NCBI RefSeq assembly: GCF_040616545.1
Contig: NZ_CP156688.1
Span: 1,116,001-1,180,000, forward strand
Direction: 5' to 3'
DNA length: 64,000 bases
Source: Akkermansia muciniphila
GTDB lineage: Bacteria; Verrucomicrobiota; Verrucomicrobiia; Verrucomicrobiales; Akkermansiaceae
The position numbers were made by a program, and so were the translations under genes. The notes below the pieces were generated by a model that was given only the letters and a program-made list of their open reading frames with translations, was not told where the DNA came from and did not search any database. Shown piece after piece: positions 28,684-41,683 of this stretch (the first letter of the stretch is position 1; every line of letters begins with the position of its first letter).

Positions 28684-29228
28684 AAATGGCGAAATAATAA
28701 AAACTTCCTATATATAGCAGAAAAAATCCTTCCGTCCATTCGAAAACCGGCGGCTCCGGCCTCCTTCAGGGAAGATGGGAAGGCATTCCGTCTCCATGGA
28801 AAGAGCGCGCCATGCAGGGGGGAGGGCAGAAACCGGGGGAAGGCGCCCGGGTCCCTTCAGAAAAAGTAGAACCCCCCTCCTTTCCTGATAGAAGGGGAGA
28901 CTCTCCCCCTTTCTTCTCCGTGCCCTATTTCCTCTTGGTTGAGGATATGGATAACGGCGTAAAGGAAGCCTCCCCTCTTGGCAGGGGACATTGGAGAAGA
29001 AAACAGATCGTCGTGAGGAAGAAAACCCCCCACTCCTTTTTTACCCTGTTGTGCGGTAAAACTGGTTGTCTGGGATGAGGAGGGGAGTGTGGAGTGAGGG
29101 AATGTTCAAAAAAATGACGTCGTTTTTGGAGAGTATGACAAAAGCCTAAAACATTCATAATGTTTATGTTGCCAGGTAACGTGACAAACTGGATGAAAGG
29201 TTCCTTTGAAAAAACGACTCGAAAAAAA
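28684..29228. other. intergenic region upstream of the rRNA operon, no gene seen
   Basis: About 545 bases with no convincing coding frame. It holds an imperfect inverted repeat around 28890-28915 (GGGGAGA / CTCTCCCC), a TTTTACC..GGTAAAA repeat near 29038-29061 and an imperfect palindrome around GACGTC at 29110-29130. These could be regulator sites or remnants; none is assigned. Confidence 0.5.
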
Positions 29229-29256
29229 TTGACAGTGGGGTTGATTTTGATAGACT
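29229..29256 (+). promoter_or_regulatory. candidate rRNA operon promoter
   Basis: A perfect -35 hexamer TTGACA (29229-29234), a 16-base spacer and TAGACT (29251-29256, four of six matches to TATAAT) lie about 390 bases before mature 16S. It is preceded by an A-run resembling an UP element. This is the best sigma-70-like site in the gap; the intervening 390 bases would be transcribed leader. Confidence 0.6.
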
Positions 29257-29645
29257 TCTCGGCACGCCAACACGGCGACGGGATGAAAAGCCCGGCAGCG
29301 GAAGGCCTGGAAAACAGGAGCTGAAGCGGCTGGGGCCGGCCACCCGGAAGAGGGCTTGAAAGAGAGCTCCGATAAGAAGATTTCAAGGGAATGACTACCG
29401 AACCCGCCGAGGGTTTTCCGGAGGTCGTCGAGAGACGGTCGAAGGAGAAAAAACCCGAAGGAGCGACCTTGCTCCGAGAGGGGCGGATTGGTAGAAGCAA
29501 GGGAAAGAAAAAAGGTCGTGACGCGCGCCGTGCTTGGCAGAGCGAAGATGTCCTCGAGAGACACAACTTGAGGGAAGAGCTGACTGAAGCATGGCGCAGA
29601 TGAAATCGAAAGATTCCATTTGGTCCAGCAATTTCAAAAATTATT

Positions 29646-31160
<1,515 letters not shown>

Positions 31161-31327
31161 TGGAGTAAGTGCATTAGAAGTGCACAGGTCGGATCTCTTC
31201 CTGAGGGAAGAGGGAGCGGAACCCGTGAGGGCCCGCAACGAACCAAAGATGTGTAAACAGCCAGTTCGCTTGGAGCGAAACTAGGCACGACGTGCGTGAC
31301 GACCTTTTTTCAAACCGAACCGCAACT

Positions 31328-31403
31328 GGGGGTATAGCTCAGTTGGTAGAGCGCCAGCTTTGCAAGCTGGATGTCCGGGGTTCGAGTCCCCGTGCCTCCA
31401 CCA
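31328..31403 (+). tRNA. tRNA-Ala (TGC)
   Basis: Full cloverleaf: acceptor GGGGGTA pairs TGCCTCC, the D-arm has AGCTCAGTTGGTAGAGC, anticodon stem CCAGC/GCTGG holds loop TTTGCAA (anticodon TGC), and the T-arm is GGGTTCGAGTCCC. The gene ends in an encoded CCA. It lies in the 16S-23S spacer, the usual place. Confidence 0.97.
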
Positions 31404-31491
31404 GTTTCGGTAAGAGGGCGGCCAGGGCGCCAGGTAAAAACTATTAACTATTACCTGTTCGCTGTTAACTGCCTCTGCGAGACCCAAAGCC

Positions 31492-31568
31492 GGGCCTGTA
31501 GCTCAGTTGGTTAGAGCACGCGCTTGATAAGCGCGGGGTCACAGGTTCAAGTCCTGTCAGGCCCACCA
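31492..31568 (+). tRNA. tRNA-Ile (GAT)
   Basis: Acceptor GGGCCTG pairs CAGGCCC, anticodon stem CGCGC/GCGCG holds loop TTGATAA (anticodon GAT), the T-arm is CAGGTTCAAGTCCTG, and CCA is encoded. It is the second tRNA of the 16S-23S spacer, about 90 bases after tRNA-Ala. The order Ala then Ile is the reverse of the common Ile-Ala order of many bacteria. Confidence 0.97.
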
Positions 31569-31780
31569 AAAGCAAATCGATTATTGAGGGAAGAACGAAA
31601 ATTGACATCTGCGTGGCAAAGAAAACAATTGCTGAGAAGCAATTGCTTTCCAACAAAGTGGGTAGTTGAAAAACAACTACAATACACAATTTAAAACATG
31701 CATACCAAGAAATAAGACAATACAGTAAGTCACGAAAGGGCTTTGTGGTATTGTGGAAGTGGTAAAAAACTTTTGCAATA

Positions 31781-34617
<2,837 letters not shown>

Positions 34618-34858
34618 ATTACATCACTCCCGTTCGTGAATAACAACTTACCGTTGTCCTGTTCATACGATGTATGTTAAAAAAAAGTAACACCACCAGC
34701 CACGCAGATGTCAGTTTACGCTGACTTTCCTCAAGAGGCCACTCCTCTTTTAGAAATCTTCTTAAAGCCACACAAAACACATACAAAAAATCCCCCCCTC
34801 AAAGCCCCCAAGGGCTCCCGGGCAGGCAGGATGAAGAGAAACCCTCTTCCCCCTGAAG

Positions 34859-34973
34859 CCCGGTGGCCAGAGCGCAGTGGTCCCACCCGGTCCCGTTCCG
34901 AACCCGGAAGTGAAACGCTGCCGCGCCAATGGTAGTCGGACGATAGGTCCCGCAAGAGTAGGTCGCCGCCGGG
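34859..34973 (+). rRNA. rrf: 5S ribosomal RNA
   Basis: The core GTGGTCCCACCCGG, CCGAACCCGGAAGTGAAACG and GATGGTAGT-like region (CAATGGTAGTCGGACG) is 5S. Helix I pairs CCCGGTGGC with GCCGCCGGG, fixing the ends at about 115 nt. A T-run follows immediately, then the operon terminator. Confidence 0.95.
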
Positions 34974-34985
34974 ATTTTTTTCATC

Positions 34986-35027
34986 AAGCCCCGCCAGTTC
35001 AAAAACTGACGGGGCTTGCTCTTTTCT
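34986..35027 (+). terminator. rRNA operon terminator
   Basis: AAGCCCCGCCAGTT, a short A-rich loop and AACTGACGGGGCTT pair (one mismatch) and are followed by GCTCTTTTCTT, just after 5S. Confidence 0.85.
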
Positions 35028-35117
35028 TGATATGAACCATTAAGAGTTCCAGGGGGTAAAACAAAAGAAATAAGCAAGCCAGCACGCACTGAACACAATC
35101 ATTCATCCGGTTCAGAG

Positions 35118-35627
35118 ATGAACTGCGAAACTCCCTCCGGGATCAAAACGAATCCGGACTTTAGCCTCGCGGAAGGTCTACTCTCACTTGCTCCCTTACC
35201 GGAGCGGCAGCATGGAACTGCCGGCGCTGACCCTGGGCGCGGAAAAGAGCGTATACACATTACCTGCACGGGAGTGGACAATCTGCAGATCAGCGGGACC
35301 AGCCTGACGATCAATTTGAGCGGGGTCGGCCCGGACCTGCTGGGCGATTACAACTTCTTCTCCTTTACGTTCAGTGAGGGGAACAGTACCGCCCCTTTAA
35401 TCTGGCGGACCTAGCAGTCACGGCCGTCAACGGCGATCAAACCTACACGGGCTATGCCGACACCCAGGACGGGGCCATAACGCTGTATTTCGGCAATCCG
35501 GAGGCATGCACCGGCAGCCTATACCGTTGCGAAGACGGATATGATGCTCAGTGTGCCGGAGCCCGCCACGGCGACGCTCAGCCTACTGTCCCTGGCAGTT
35601 CTCGCCTTCCGCCGCCGCAGGAACTGA
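35118..35627 (+). pseudogene. decayed PEP-CTERM protein gene
   Basis: Three adjacent pieces in two frames read as one secreted protein's end. The first is VDNLQISGTSLTINLSG..NFFSFTFSEG, in the frame of 35118. It is followed after a shift near 35390 by LADLAVTAVNGDQTYTGY..ITLYFGNPEACTGSLY, and after a second shift near 35510-35525 by TVAKTDMMLSVPEPATATLS with LLSLAVLAFRRRRN and a stop. The last piece is an intact PEP-CTERM tail. The N-terminal signal peptide is missing or corrupted, and a further piece (ELPALTLGAEKSVYT) near 35212 is in a third frame. Genuine decay is likely. Because two shifts compensate, sequencing indels remain possible. Confidence 0.72.
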
Positions 35628-35732
35628 ACTGGTCTTTTTTCACCACCCGCCTTCTTATGTCCATGGCCGGCAGTTGACGATTGAAAAGGAAAATTCCGGC
35701 AGTTATAATTGCCATAAGCAATTTTAACCCGC

Positions 35733-37298
35733 ATGAGATTTTTCCTGCCCTTCCTGTTCCTGTGCCTTGCTTCGGCATGTTCCGCAAAAGAGCTGAAGAT
35801 TTTTTTGCTGACGGGCCAATCCAATTCCCTGGGAGCAGTGAAGGGCAGTCCCGCTTCTCCGGAGCTGTTGAAGAAGTATGAACCGGGGAAGACGCTGTAC
35901 TGGCATGAAAACTTCGGCCAGAGGGAAGGGGTGTTCCCCGGCGCTTCCACGTCCTGGGAGCAGGTCCGGCCCGCGATGCCGCGCTATAACGGCAGCATGT
36001 GCATGGGGCCGGAGTACGGGTTTGCCTTTACGTTGGAAAAGAACGGCTGGTTCAGGGATGCGGACGTGGCCATTGTGAAAGCCTCCCGCGACGGAGGGGA
36101 CAATTCCCATTGGCAAAGGAACGGACAGGCTTACAAGGCGCTGGTGCAGGCCGTTAAGAATGCCTGCGCCGCCGTGGACAAATCCAGGCACTCCCGGGTG
36201 GAGTTTGCCGGATTGCTGTACTTGCAGGGGGAAAGCAACGGCGGAGGCTCCGTTCCGGCAAGCGCCTCCCGTTTTATGGAACTTCTGGGCAATCTGGCGG
36301 CGGACCTGAAACCGTATGGGGATACGGCCGCCCTGGCCGCACAAAAAGCCGTCATTGGAGAGAATGCCAGCTGGAGCAGCAAAAATGAGAATGATCCGGA
36401 GACGGGCAATGTCACCGGGGGGCTGGAAGGGCGTGATACGGAGGTCCAGGGAAAAACCACCCACCGGCTCATGAAAGAGCTGGCCGCTTCGCGGCCGTCC
36501 CTGGGGTATGTCCCTACCCGTGATCTTCCCAAGCTGACCGCCGGGGACAACATGGGGGTGCATTACAGCGGCAAATCCCAGATCAGCATAGGCGCGCGCT
36601 TTGCCTATGAAGCGGCCCGGCTGGCCGGGAAGGATGCCGGTTCCGTCCGCAGCGGCCGTTATGAAGTTCCCCTGGGTTCTCCGGACGCCTGGATGAACCG
36701 GAAAATGCCGGGCACGAACGTGTGCGTCTGGAACGTGGCTTCTTCCGTAAAGCCCAGCCTGGTATCGGGCGTGGTGAAGTTGTTCGGCATCCATGTGGAA
36801 GATACCGCCGTTGATACCGTGGTCATTCAGAGTGCGGGCGCTTCCGGGGACCGTCTGGTGCTGGGGCCGGGCGGCATCCGCCTGGCGGAGGGGAAGAATT
36901 TGCTGCTCAGGACTAATGTACAGCTCGCGGGCCGCCAGTCCTGGCATATTCCGGGCGGCTCCGCCGTGGTGATTGAGCCCTTGGCGCCAGCCGGCGGCCT
37001 GGACGGGAAAATTCTTCCCGTCCGTTTGTCCGGGCAGGCGGAGATCCGGATACTCCGCGCGGAAGGCGCCTCGGAAGCGGCGGGAATGGCCCGCGTCGTG
37101 TTAAAGCGGGTGCAGGCTGCCTCCCTGAAATGTTCCTGGACGTTGTCCGGAAAGGTGGAAATGTCCCTGGAGGAGATGAAAGGGCAGGCTCTGAATCCGG
37201 GCAGGATACTCGTCAAGGACGGCGCCGTTCTGAATCTGAATGGCGTTAAACTGCCCGCGGGCAGCATCGTCAACCAGGGCGGCACGGTGAATCCGTAA
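35733..37298 (+). CDS. secreted SGNH-fold carbohydrate esterase (sialate O-acetylesterase-like)
   Basis: A 521-residue exported protein with a signal peptide (about 1-18). The SGNH blocks are present: GQSNSLG (nucleophile Ser30), YLQGESNGGG, and GDNMGVHYSG with the Asp272/His277 pair. This is the layout of the sialate O-acetylesterase/DUF303 families, which remove acetyl groups from sugars. The C-terminal half (about 300-521) is an all-beta region of unknown role, with no PEP-CTERM tail. In this genome removing O-acetyl groups from sialic acid would help the sialidase at 10.9-14.0 kb; that substrate is inferred. The gene is alone, with a decayed PEP-CTERM gene upstream and nrdR 288 bases downstream. 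Confidence 0.82.
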   Translation: MRFFLPFLFLCLASACSAKELKIFLLTGQSNSLGAVKGSPASPELLKKYEPGKTLYWHENFGQREGVFPGASTSWEQVRPAMPRYNGSMCMGPEYGFAFTLEKNGWFRDADVAIVKASRDGGDNSHWQRNGQAYKALVQAVKNACAAVDKSRHSRVEFAGLLYLQGESNGGGSVPASASRFMELLGNLAADLKPYGDTAALAAQKAVIGENASWSSKNENDPETGNVTGGLEGRDTEVQGKTTHRLMKELAASRPSLGYVPTRDLPKLTAGDNMGVHYSGKSQISIGARFAYEAARLAGKDAGSVRSGRYEVPLGSPDAWMNRKMPGTNVCVWNVASSVKPSLVSGVVKLFGIHVEDTAVDTVVIQSAGASGDRLVLGPGGIRLAEGKNLLLRTNVQLAGRQSWHIPGGSAVVIEPLAPAGGLDGKILPVRLSGQAEIRILRAEGASEAAGMARVVLKRVQAASLKCSWTLSGKVEMSLEEMKGQALNPGRILVKDGAVLNLNGVKLPAGSIVNQGGTVNP

Positions 37299-37586
37299 CG
37301 GGCAGGCGGAGAGAAGCCTCGTGCGGTCCTTCTCCCCGGCAGCTCTTTTCCGTCCCGGAGGGAGGAAAATGCGTCTTCATGACGGGGCCGGGGAGTTTAC
37401 GGGGCGCCGCTTATTCACAATTCCGGCATGGCGGGGAATCCGTGCAGCAGTGCGGACGGCGCTGTTTCAATCCCCTGTTTATTCACAGGAAGCCGTGTTC
37501 CGAAAAAGCTGATGATGAAGGCTTCTGTACCATATTTGGCGTACTTTTTCCTTTATGGATGCGTTATGTAGTAGTATGGTCATGCC
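37299..37586. other. intergenic region upstream of nrdR
   Basis: About 290 bases without a credible gene; the short frames here lack family features. The last 70 bases are AT-rich and probably hold the nrdR promoter. I found no clear NrdR-box pair, although an imperfect GTACC-ATATTTGGC-GTAC repeat lies near 37528-37543. Confidence 0.4.
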
Positions 37587-38078
37587 ATGAGATGCGTTCA
37601 GTGCGGTCATTTGGAGGACAAGGTCATTGACTCCCGTATGTCCAAGGACGGGACGACCATCCGCCGCCGCCGCGTCTGCCTGCGGTGCGATTACCGCTAC
37701 ACGACTTATGAGCAGATCGAGCGCACGGAACTGCGCGTGGTGAAGAGGGACAACCTGCGGGAGGCCCTGAACCGCGAGAAGATTTTGCGCGGGCTGGTGA
37801 AAGCCTGTGAAAAACGGCCCGTGAGCATGGACCGCCTGGACCGCGCCGTGGAAGAAATCATTTCCGAATTGCACCGCGACCATCTGCGTGAAGTCCCCTC
37901 CAGCGAGATCGGCAAGAAGGTGATTGAAAAACTGTACGCCATTGATCCCGTGGCCTACATCCGCTATGTGTCCGTGTACCGCCAGTTCTCCAATGTGGAG
38001 GAATTCATTCAGGAGATCACGCAGATGCGCCACCAGACGCTGATTGACCCCCTCCAGCGCAAGCTTCCCATCCTTTAA
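37587..38078 (+). CDS. nrdR: transcriptional repressor NrdR
   Basis: A 163-residue regulator of ribonucleotide reductase genes. The N-terminal zinc ribbon has two Cys pairs (MRCVQCGH, then CLRCDYRYTTYE), followed by the conserved DSRMSKDGTTIRRRR basic segment and an ATP-cone domain (about 50-140, VVKRDNLREALNREKILRG). Length is typical. It binds (d)ATP and represses nrd operons; no ribonucleotide reductase gene is in the window. A gene of unknown function starts nine bases after its stop, so the two are probably translated from one mRNA. Confidence 0.96.
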   Translation: MRCVQCGHLEDKVIDSRMSKDGTTIRRRRVCLRCDYRYTTYEQIERTELRVVKRDNLREALNREKILRGLVKACEKRPVSMDRLDRAVEEIISELHRDHLREVPSSEIGKKVIEKLYAIDPVAYIRYVSVYRQFSNVEEFIQEITQMRHQTLIDPLQRKLPIL

Positions 38079-38087
38079 GTTCCTTTT

Positions 38088-38615
38088 ATGATCGGCTTCA
38101 GAAACAACAGACCGCTGCTCAAGCTTGGTGATTGCCTGATCGCCGGGTATGGGGACCAGTGGCTGGCTGATGCCCTGGAACATGCCGCCCGGCGGGCAGG
38201 AACCACCCTGCCGTTCAAGGAGGACCTGATCGCCTCCGTCCGGTATTATCTGGAGCATGAGTGTGATTTGTCCGTGATGGGGGTGTCCGAACTGTACGCC
38301 CGCCTGCGCCGCATGCTTAAGGAGGTGGGCCTGGATCACCTGGCCAGGGAGCTGAAGGAGGAAACCCCTCCCATGACGGTCAGCGTGGCGGACATCGCCC
38401 GCAGCGTGCCGTTCTGGCTGTTTTTTGCCTGTGAGCTGAAAAAACAGGTGGAGGAATTGCAGGGGCACGGCATTACCAAATACTGCTTTACCGGAAGGAA
38501 GGAATGCGTGATGGCCCTCCAGGGAAGAAAGCGGTGGGACCGTTCCTGCCAGACCCTGCTGGAAGACCTGGATTTTCTCCTTTCCCGCTATGAGGAGCAG
38601 GAAAGGAACCATTGA
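38088..38615 (+). CDS. hypothetical protein co-transcribed with nrdR
   Basis: A 175-residue soluble protein with no signal peptide or membrane segment. It starts MIGFRNNRPLLKLGDCLIAG and is mostly helical and charged. The segment from FKEDLIASVRYYLEHECDL to MLKEVGLDHLARELKEE has the spacing of a helical domain reminiscent of an ATP-cone, but that is weak. One cysteine pair in the C-terminal part (CFTGRKEC, eight residues apart) is noteworthy. It lies nine bases behind nrdR and only nine bases from the convergent nitroreductase stop. Guilt by association suggests nucleotide sensing or nrd regulation; no function is assigned. Confidence 0.7.
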   Translation: MIGFRNNRPLLKLGDCLIAGYGDQWLADALEHAARRAGTTLPFKEDLIASVRYYLEHECDLSVMGVSELYARLRRMLKEVGLDHLARELKEETPPMTVSVADIARSVPFWLFFACELKKQVEELQGHGITKYCFTGRKECVMALQGRKRWDRSCQTLLEDLDFLLSRYEEQERNH

Positions 38616-38624
38616 CCGGAAAGC

Positions 38625-39479
38625 CTACCGGAACCTGATTTCACGCCGCTTCCGTTCCGGCATGCGCTTGAGCTGTACGGTTGGCGTACCAAGGACAAGG
38701 GCCTGGTGCACCGCGTGGCCTTCCGGCAGGTGCAGGGAGCGGAGAAGAGGTTTGTACCTGAACGCCCTGCATCCCAGAACCAGGCCGCCCATGTAGCAGC
38801 TTCCCAGCCCCTGCGCCGTCAGGGCCAGCATGATGTTCTGGGAGAGGACCGTGGCGTCTTCCCGCGCGGTTTGTGACGCCGGGCCGGTCAGCAGAAGCAG
38901 TGCCGGGGCTCCGTACAGAACAGGATCTTCCCCCCGCTCTGCCGCCTGCCTGCGCAGGGGCTGCGTGGCGCTTTCAGAGAGTACGGCTTCGTAATCCTGC
39001 GGGGCCATGAAGAGCCGGGCCAGGAAACGCGTGACGGGAAAACTGGCCAGTCTTTCCAGTCTGCTGTACATGCGCAGGAGGGCCTTTCTGACGCCGGAAA
39101 GGGTTTCCGGGTCTTCCACGGCCATCAGGTGGATGCTTTGGGCGTTCAGACCGGACTGGGAGTATTCCGCCACGCGGCGCAGGCTGTCCCAGGCTTGACG
39201 GCTGACGGGGGTTGGCTTGAAATGCCGCACGCTCCTGGTTTTCATGAGCAGGTTCAGCACTTCCGTTTCACCCGGAATGGGGCCGATGGGCGCCGTGTTT
39301 TTTACCCTGGCGTGGGTGATGGCCTGCCGCGGGCAGACGGCTACGCAATGACCGCAGTCAATGCAGTGCTGTTCCGCCGCTCCCTCCAGGGACTCAAAGC
39401 CGCAGAAGCGGGTGAGGAAGCAGGCCTGTTCACATAAATGGCAATGGATGCACTTGTCCCGGTCAATGGTCAATTTCAT
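38625..39479 (-). CDS. ferredoxin-nitroreductase fusion protein
   Basis: A 284-residue protein. The N-terminus holds two 4Fe-4S clusters (CIHCHLCEQAC and CIDCGHCVAVCP); the remainder is an FMN-dependent nitroreductase fold (TRSVRHFKPTPVSR, SGLNAQSIHLMAV, LTAQGLGSCYMGGLVLG). Such proteins reduce nitro or quinone-like substrates using electrons delivered by the ferredoxin part. Start chosen at MKLTIDRDKCIHC, where the ferredoxin domain begins; the frame opens 76 codons further, but that part overlaps the divergent HxlR gene and its operator. It is divergently arranged with the HxlR-type regulator, the classic layout for a regulated oxidoreductase. Confidence 0.88.
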   Translation of the reverse strand: MKLTIDRDKCIHCHLCEQACFLTRFCGFESLEGAAEQHCIDCGHCVAVCPRQAITHARVKNTAPIGPIPGETEVLNLLMKTRSVRHFKPTPVSRQAWDSLRRVAEYSQSGLNAQSIHLMAVEDPETLSGVRKALLRMYSRLERLASFPVTRFLARLFMAPQDYEAVLSESATQPLRRQAAERGEDPVLYGAPALLLLTGPASQTAREDATVLSQNIMLALTAQGLGSCYMGGLVLGCRAFRYKPLLRSLHLPEGHAVHQALVLGTPTVQLKRMPERKRREIRFR

Positions 39480-39539
39480 GGCTGTGTGTATTGGAATTCC
39501 GGCCAGCATAGGAGGACAGGGAGTTTTTGACAAGTAGGC

Positions 39540-39572
39540 ACTATTTTGTAATATAGTATCAAAAAAGATACT
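39540..39572. promoter_or_regulatory. overlapping inverted repeats in the HxlR/nitroreductase promoter region
   Basis: In the 99-base divergent gap, ACTAT (39540-39544) and ATAGT (39553-39557) form one inverted repeat, and AGTATC (39555-39560) and GATACT (39567-39572) form a second that overlaps it. The region is AT-rich and ends six bases before the HxlR start codon. It is a strong candidate operator for the HxlR protein itself. Confidence 0.6.
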
Positions 39573-39578
39573 GTAACC

Positions 39579-39911
39579 ATGAAAAAGCCTTCCTCCTCTT
39601 ACCGTTGCCCCTGCGGCGTCACGCTCTCCCTGATTGGCGGAAAGTACAAGATTGTGATTCTCTGGCACCTTTACCAGAAGGCCCCCGTGCGGTTCAACGA
39701 GCTGCATCGGCTGATTCCGGAAGCTACCACCAAGATGTTCACCCAGCAGCTCCGGGAGCTGGAAGCGGACGGGCTGGTGGAGCGCAAGGCGTACCCCGTC
39801 ATTCCTCCCAGGGTGGAGTATTCCCTGACCGCTTTCGGCAGGAGCGTCCTGCCCGTGCTGGAAGCCATGAATGAATGGGGCGCGTCCTACCTGGCCGGAC
39901 GCGGGGAATAG
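39579..39911 (+). CDS. HxlR-family transcriptional regulator
   Basis: A 110-residue winged-helix regulator. Family marks: CPCGVTLSLIGGKYKIVILWHL, FNELHRLIPEATTKMFTQQL, then the wing LVERKAYPVIPPRVEYSLT. HxlR/YodB-type proteins sense reactive electrophiles or quinones, often through an N-terminal Cys; Cys10 and Cys12 are at that position here. It is divergent from the ferredoxin-nitroreductase gene and probably represses it and itself through the overlapping inverted repeats just upstream. It is convergent with the sulP gene after six bases. Confidence 0.92.
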   Translation: MKKPSSSYRCPCGVTLSLIGGKYKIVILWHLYQKAPVRFNELHRLIPEATTKMFTQQLRELEADGLVERKAYPVIPPRVEYSLTAFGRSVLPVLEAMNEWGASYLAGRGE

Positions 39912-39917
39912 CCGCCC

Positions 39918-41597
39918 TTACAGGTGCTTTGGCGCGGGACCGTGGATGATCTTGCGGGCGCGGCGCAGGGCGGCGTCAATATTCTCGCAGATATTATAGC
40001 GCTTCAGTTCCCGGTAAAAGGGCGCGTGGCGGATGACGTCCAGGGGCTGTGGCTGCACGCCGCAGACCAGCAGGGTGGAGCCGTGCTCCCGGCACTGGTG
40101 GCAGAAGTCGGAAAGGACGTTCAGCCCGGTGGCGTCCAGCGCGGGAACCAGGCGCATGCGCAGGATGACCACCTTGGTGTCATGCTCCAGCGTTTCCAGC
40201 ACCTGGTCCTTGAACTGTTCCACGGCGCCGAAGAAGAAGGGGCCTTTCACGTCAAAAACTTCCACGCCTTCCGGAATGTCCAGCTTGGCGGCGGAGCGGC
40301 CTTCGTCGTCTTCTTCGTCATTGTCCAGCAGTTCGTTCTTGATGGCGGAGACGTCGCTGATCTGGGCCATGCGGCCCATGAAGAGCAGGGCGGCCAGCAC
40401 CACGCCCACCTCCACGGCTACGACCAGGTCCACAAAAACGGTCAGCAGGAACGTGATTACCAGCACCGCCGCATCCTGCCGCGGTCCTTTAAGCAGGCGG
40501 CTGAACGTGTGAATTTCACTCATGTTGTAGCATACCACCGTCAGGATGCCCGCCAGCACGGCCAGGGGAATTTGCTGCGCGTACTGGGCAAAGGCCATCA
40601 GAATGGCCAGGAGGGTCAGCGCGTGAATCATGCCGGAAACCGGGCTTTTGGCCCCCGCCTTGATGTTGGTGGCGGTGCGGGCGATGGCTCCCGTGGCCGG
40701 AATGCCGCCGAACAGGGCGGACCCGATGTTGCCGATACCCTGGGCGATGAGTTCCATATTGGGCTTGTGGCGTCCTCCGGTCATGCCGTCCGCCACGGAG
40801 GCGCTCAGCAGGGATTCAATGGCCGCCAGAAGGGCGATGGTGAAGGCCGGAGCCGTCAGCGCCCCCAGATTGTGCCACTCAATGTGGGGCAGTGAGGGAA
40901 GGGGGAGGGTGTTCGGCAGGCTGCCGAAGGCCTGGCCGATGGTCGTAACGGGCAGGGAGAAGACCACGGAAACGGCTGTCATGCCCAGCATGCCCACCAG
41001 CATGGCCGGCACTTTGGGCCAGAAGCGGCGGCTCAGCAGGGTGATGGCCACGGTTCCCGCGGCTAGTCCCAGCGCCGCCCAGTTGATGGTGTGGAAATAA
41101 TTAAAGTAGCACGCCCATTTTTCAATGAAGTCGCCGGGGATTTTTTCTGTAATGGTGAGGCCGAAGATGTCCTTGATCTGCGTGGAAAAAATCACCACGG
41201 CAATGCCGGAGGTAAATCCCGTGGTGACGGGGAACGGAATGAAGCGGATGAGCGCCCCCATGCGGCAGAAACCCAGAATGATGAGGAAGAGGCCCGCCAT
41301 CAGCGTGCACACCAGCAGTCCGGACACGTGGTACTGTTCCAGCACGCCCATAATGATGATGACGAAAGCGCCGGTGGGGCCGCCTATCTGGTACTTGCTT
41401 CCGCTGAACAGGGAAATGAGGAACCCGGCCACGATGGCGGTGACGAGGCCCTGGGTGGGGGAGAGCCCGCATGCAATCGCAAAGGCCATCGCCAGCGGGA
41501 TGGCTACCACGCCTACGGTCAGCCCTGCGAAGAGGTCCGCCAGAAAGGTTTGCTTGGTATAGGTCTTGAGAGAGGAAAGGAGAGCAGGTTTGAACAT
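39918..41597 (-). CDS. SulP-family anion transporter with STAS domain
   Basis: A 559-residue SLC26/SulP carrier. It has about 12 hydrophobic segments, including GLTVGVVAIPLAMAFAIACG, the family motif around GPTGAFVIIIMGVLE, and a cytoplasmic STAS domain (about 450-555; PALDATGLNVLSDF with a Thr at the position often Ser). Substrates of relatives include sulfate and bicarbonate; none can be fixed here. Release of sulfate from mucin makes a sulfate or anion role plausible, but that is inference. The start is at MFKPALLSSLKTYTK, the usual lead-in to the first helix; 25 upstream codons are unlikely to be used. argH lies upstream on the same strand. Confidence 0.92.
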   Translation of the reverse strand: MFKPALLSSLKTYTKQTFLADLFAGLTVGVVAIPLAMAFAIACGLSPTQGLVTAIVAGFLISLFSGSKYQIGGPTGAFVIIIMGVLEQYHVSGLLVCTLMAGLFLIILGFCRMGALIRFIPFPVTTGFTSGIAVVIFSTQIKDIFGLTITEKIPGDFIEKWACYFNYFHTINWAALGLAAGTVAITLLSRRFWPKVPAMLVGMLGMTAVSVVFSLPVTTIGQAFGSLPNTLPLPSLPHIEWHNLGALTAPAFTIALLAAIESLLSASVADGMTGGRHKPNMELIAQGIGNIGSALFGGIPATGAIARTATNIKAGAKSPVSGMIHALTLLAILMAFAQYAQQIPLAVLAGILTVVCYNMSEIHTFSRLLKGPRQDAAVLVITFLLTVFVDLVVAVEVGVVLAALLFMGRMAQISDVSAIKNELLDNDEEDDEGRSAAKLDIPEGVEVFDVKGPFFFGAVEQFKDQVLETLEHDTKVVILRMRLVPALDATGLNVLSDFCHQCREHGSTLLVCGVQPQPLDVIRHAPFYRELKRYNICENIDAALRRARKIIHGPAPKHL

Positions 41598-41683
41598 GGC
41601 TGCCGGAGGGTGGCCGGCCACGGTGTAACGCCGCAGCCGGGGGGGGATGGAGGCGTCCCCTGTCCTGCGCACGGAGGCGCGCC

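Noticed and set aside
38625-39707. Upstream start (76 extra codons) for the ferredoxin-nitroreductase
   Set aside because: It would run through the divergent operator and the start of the HxlR gene, and the extra residues have no ferredoxin or nitroreductase features.
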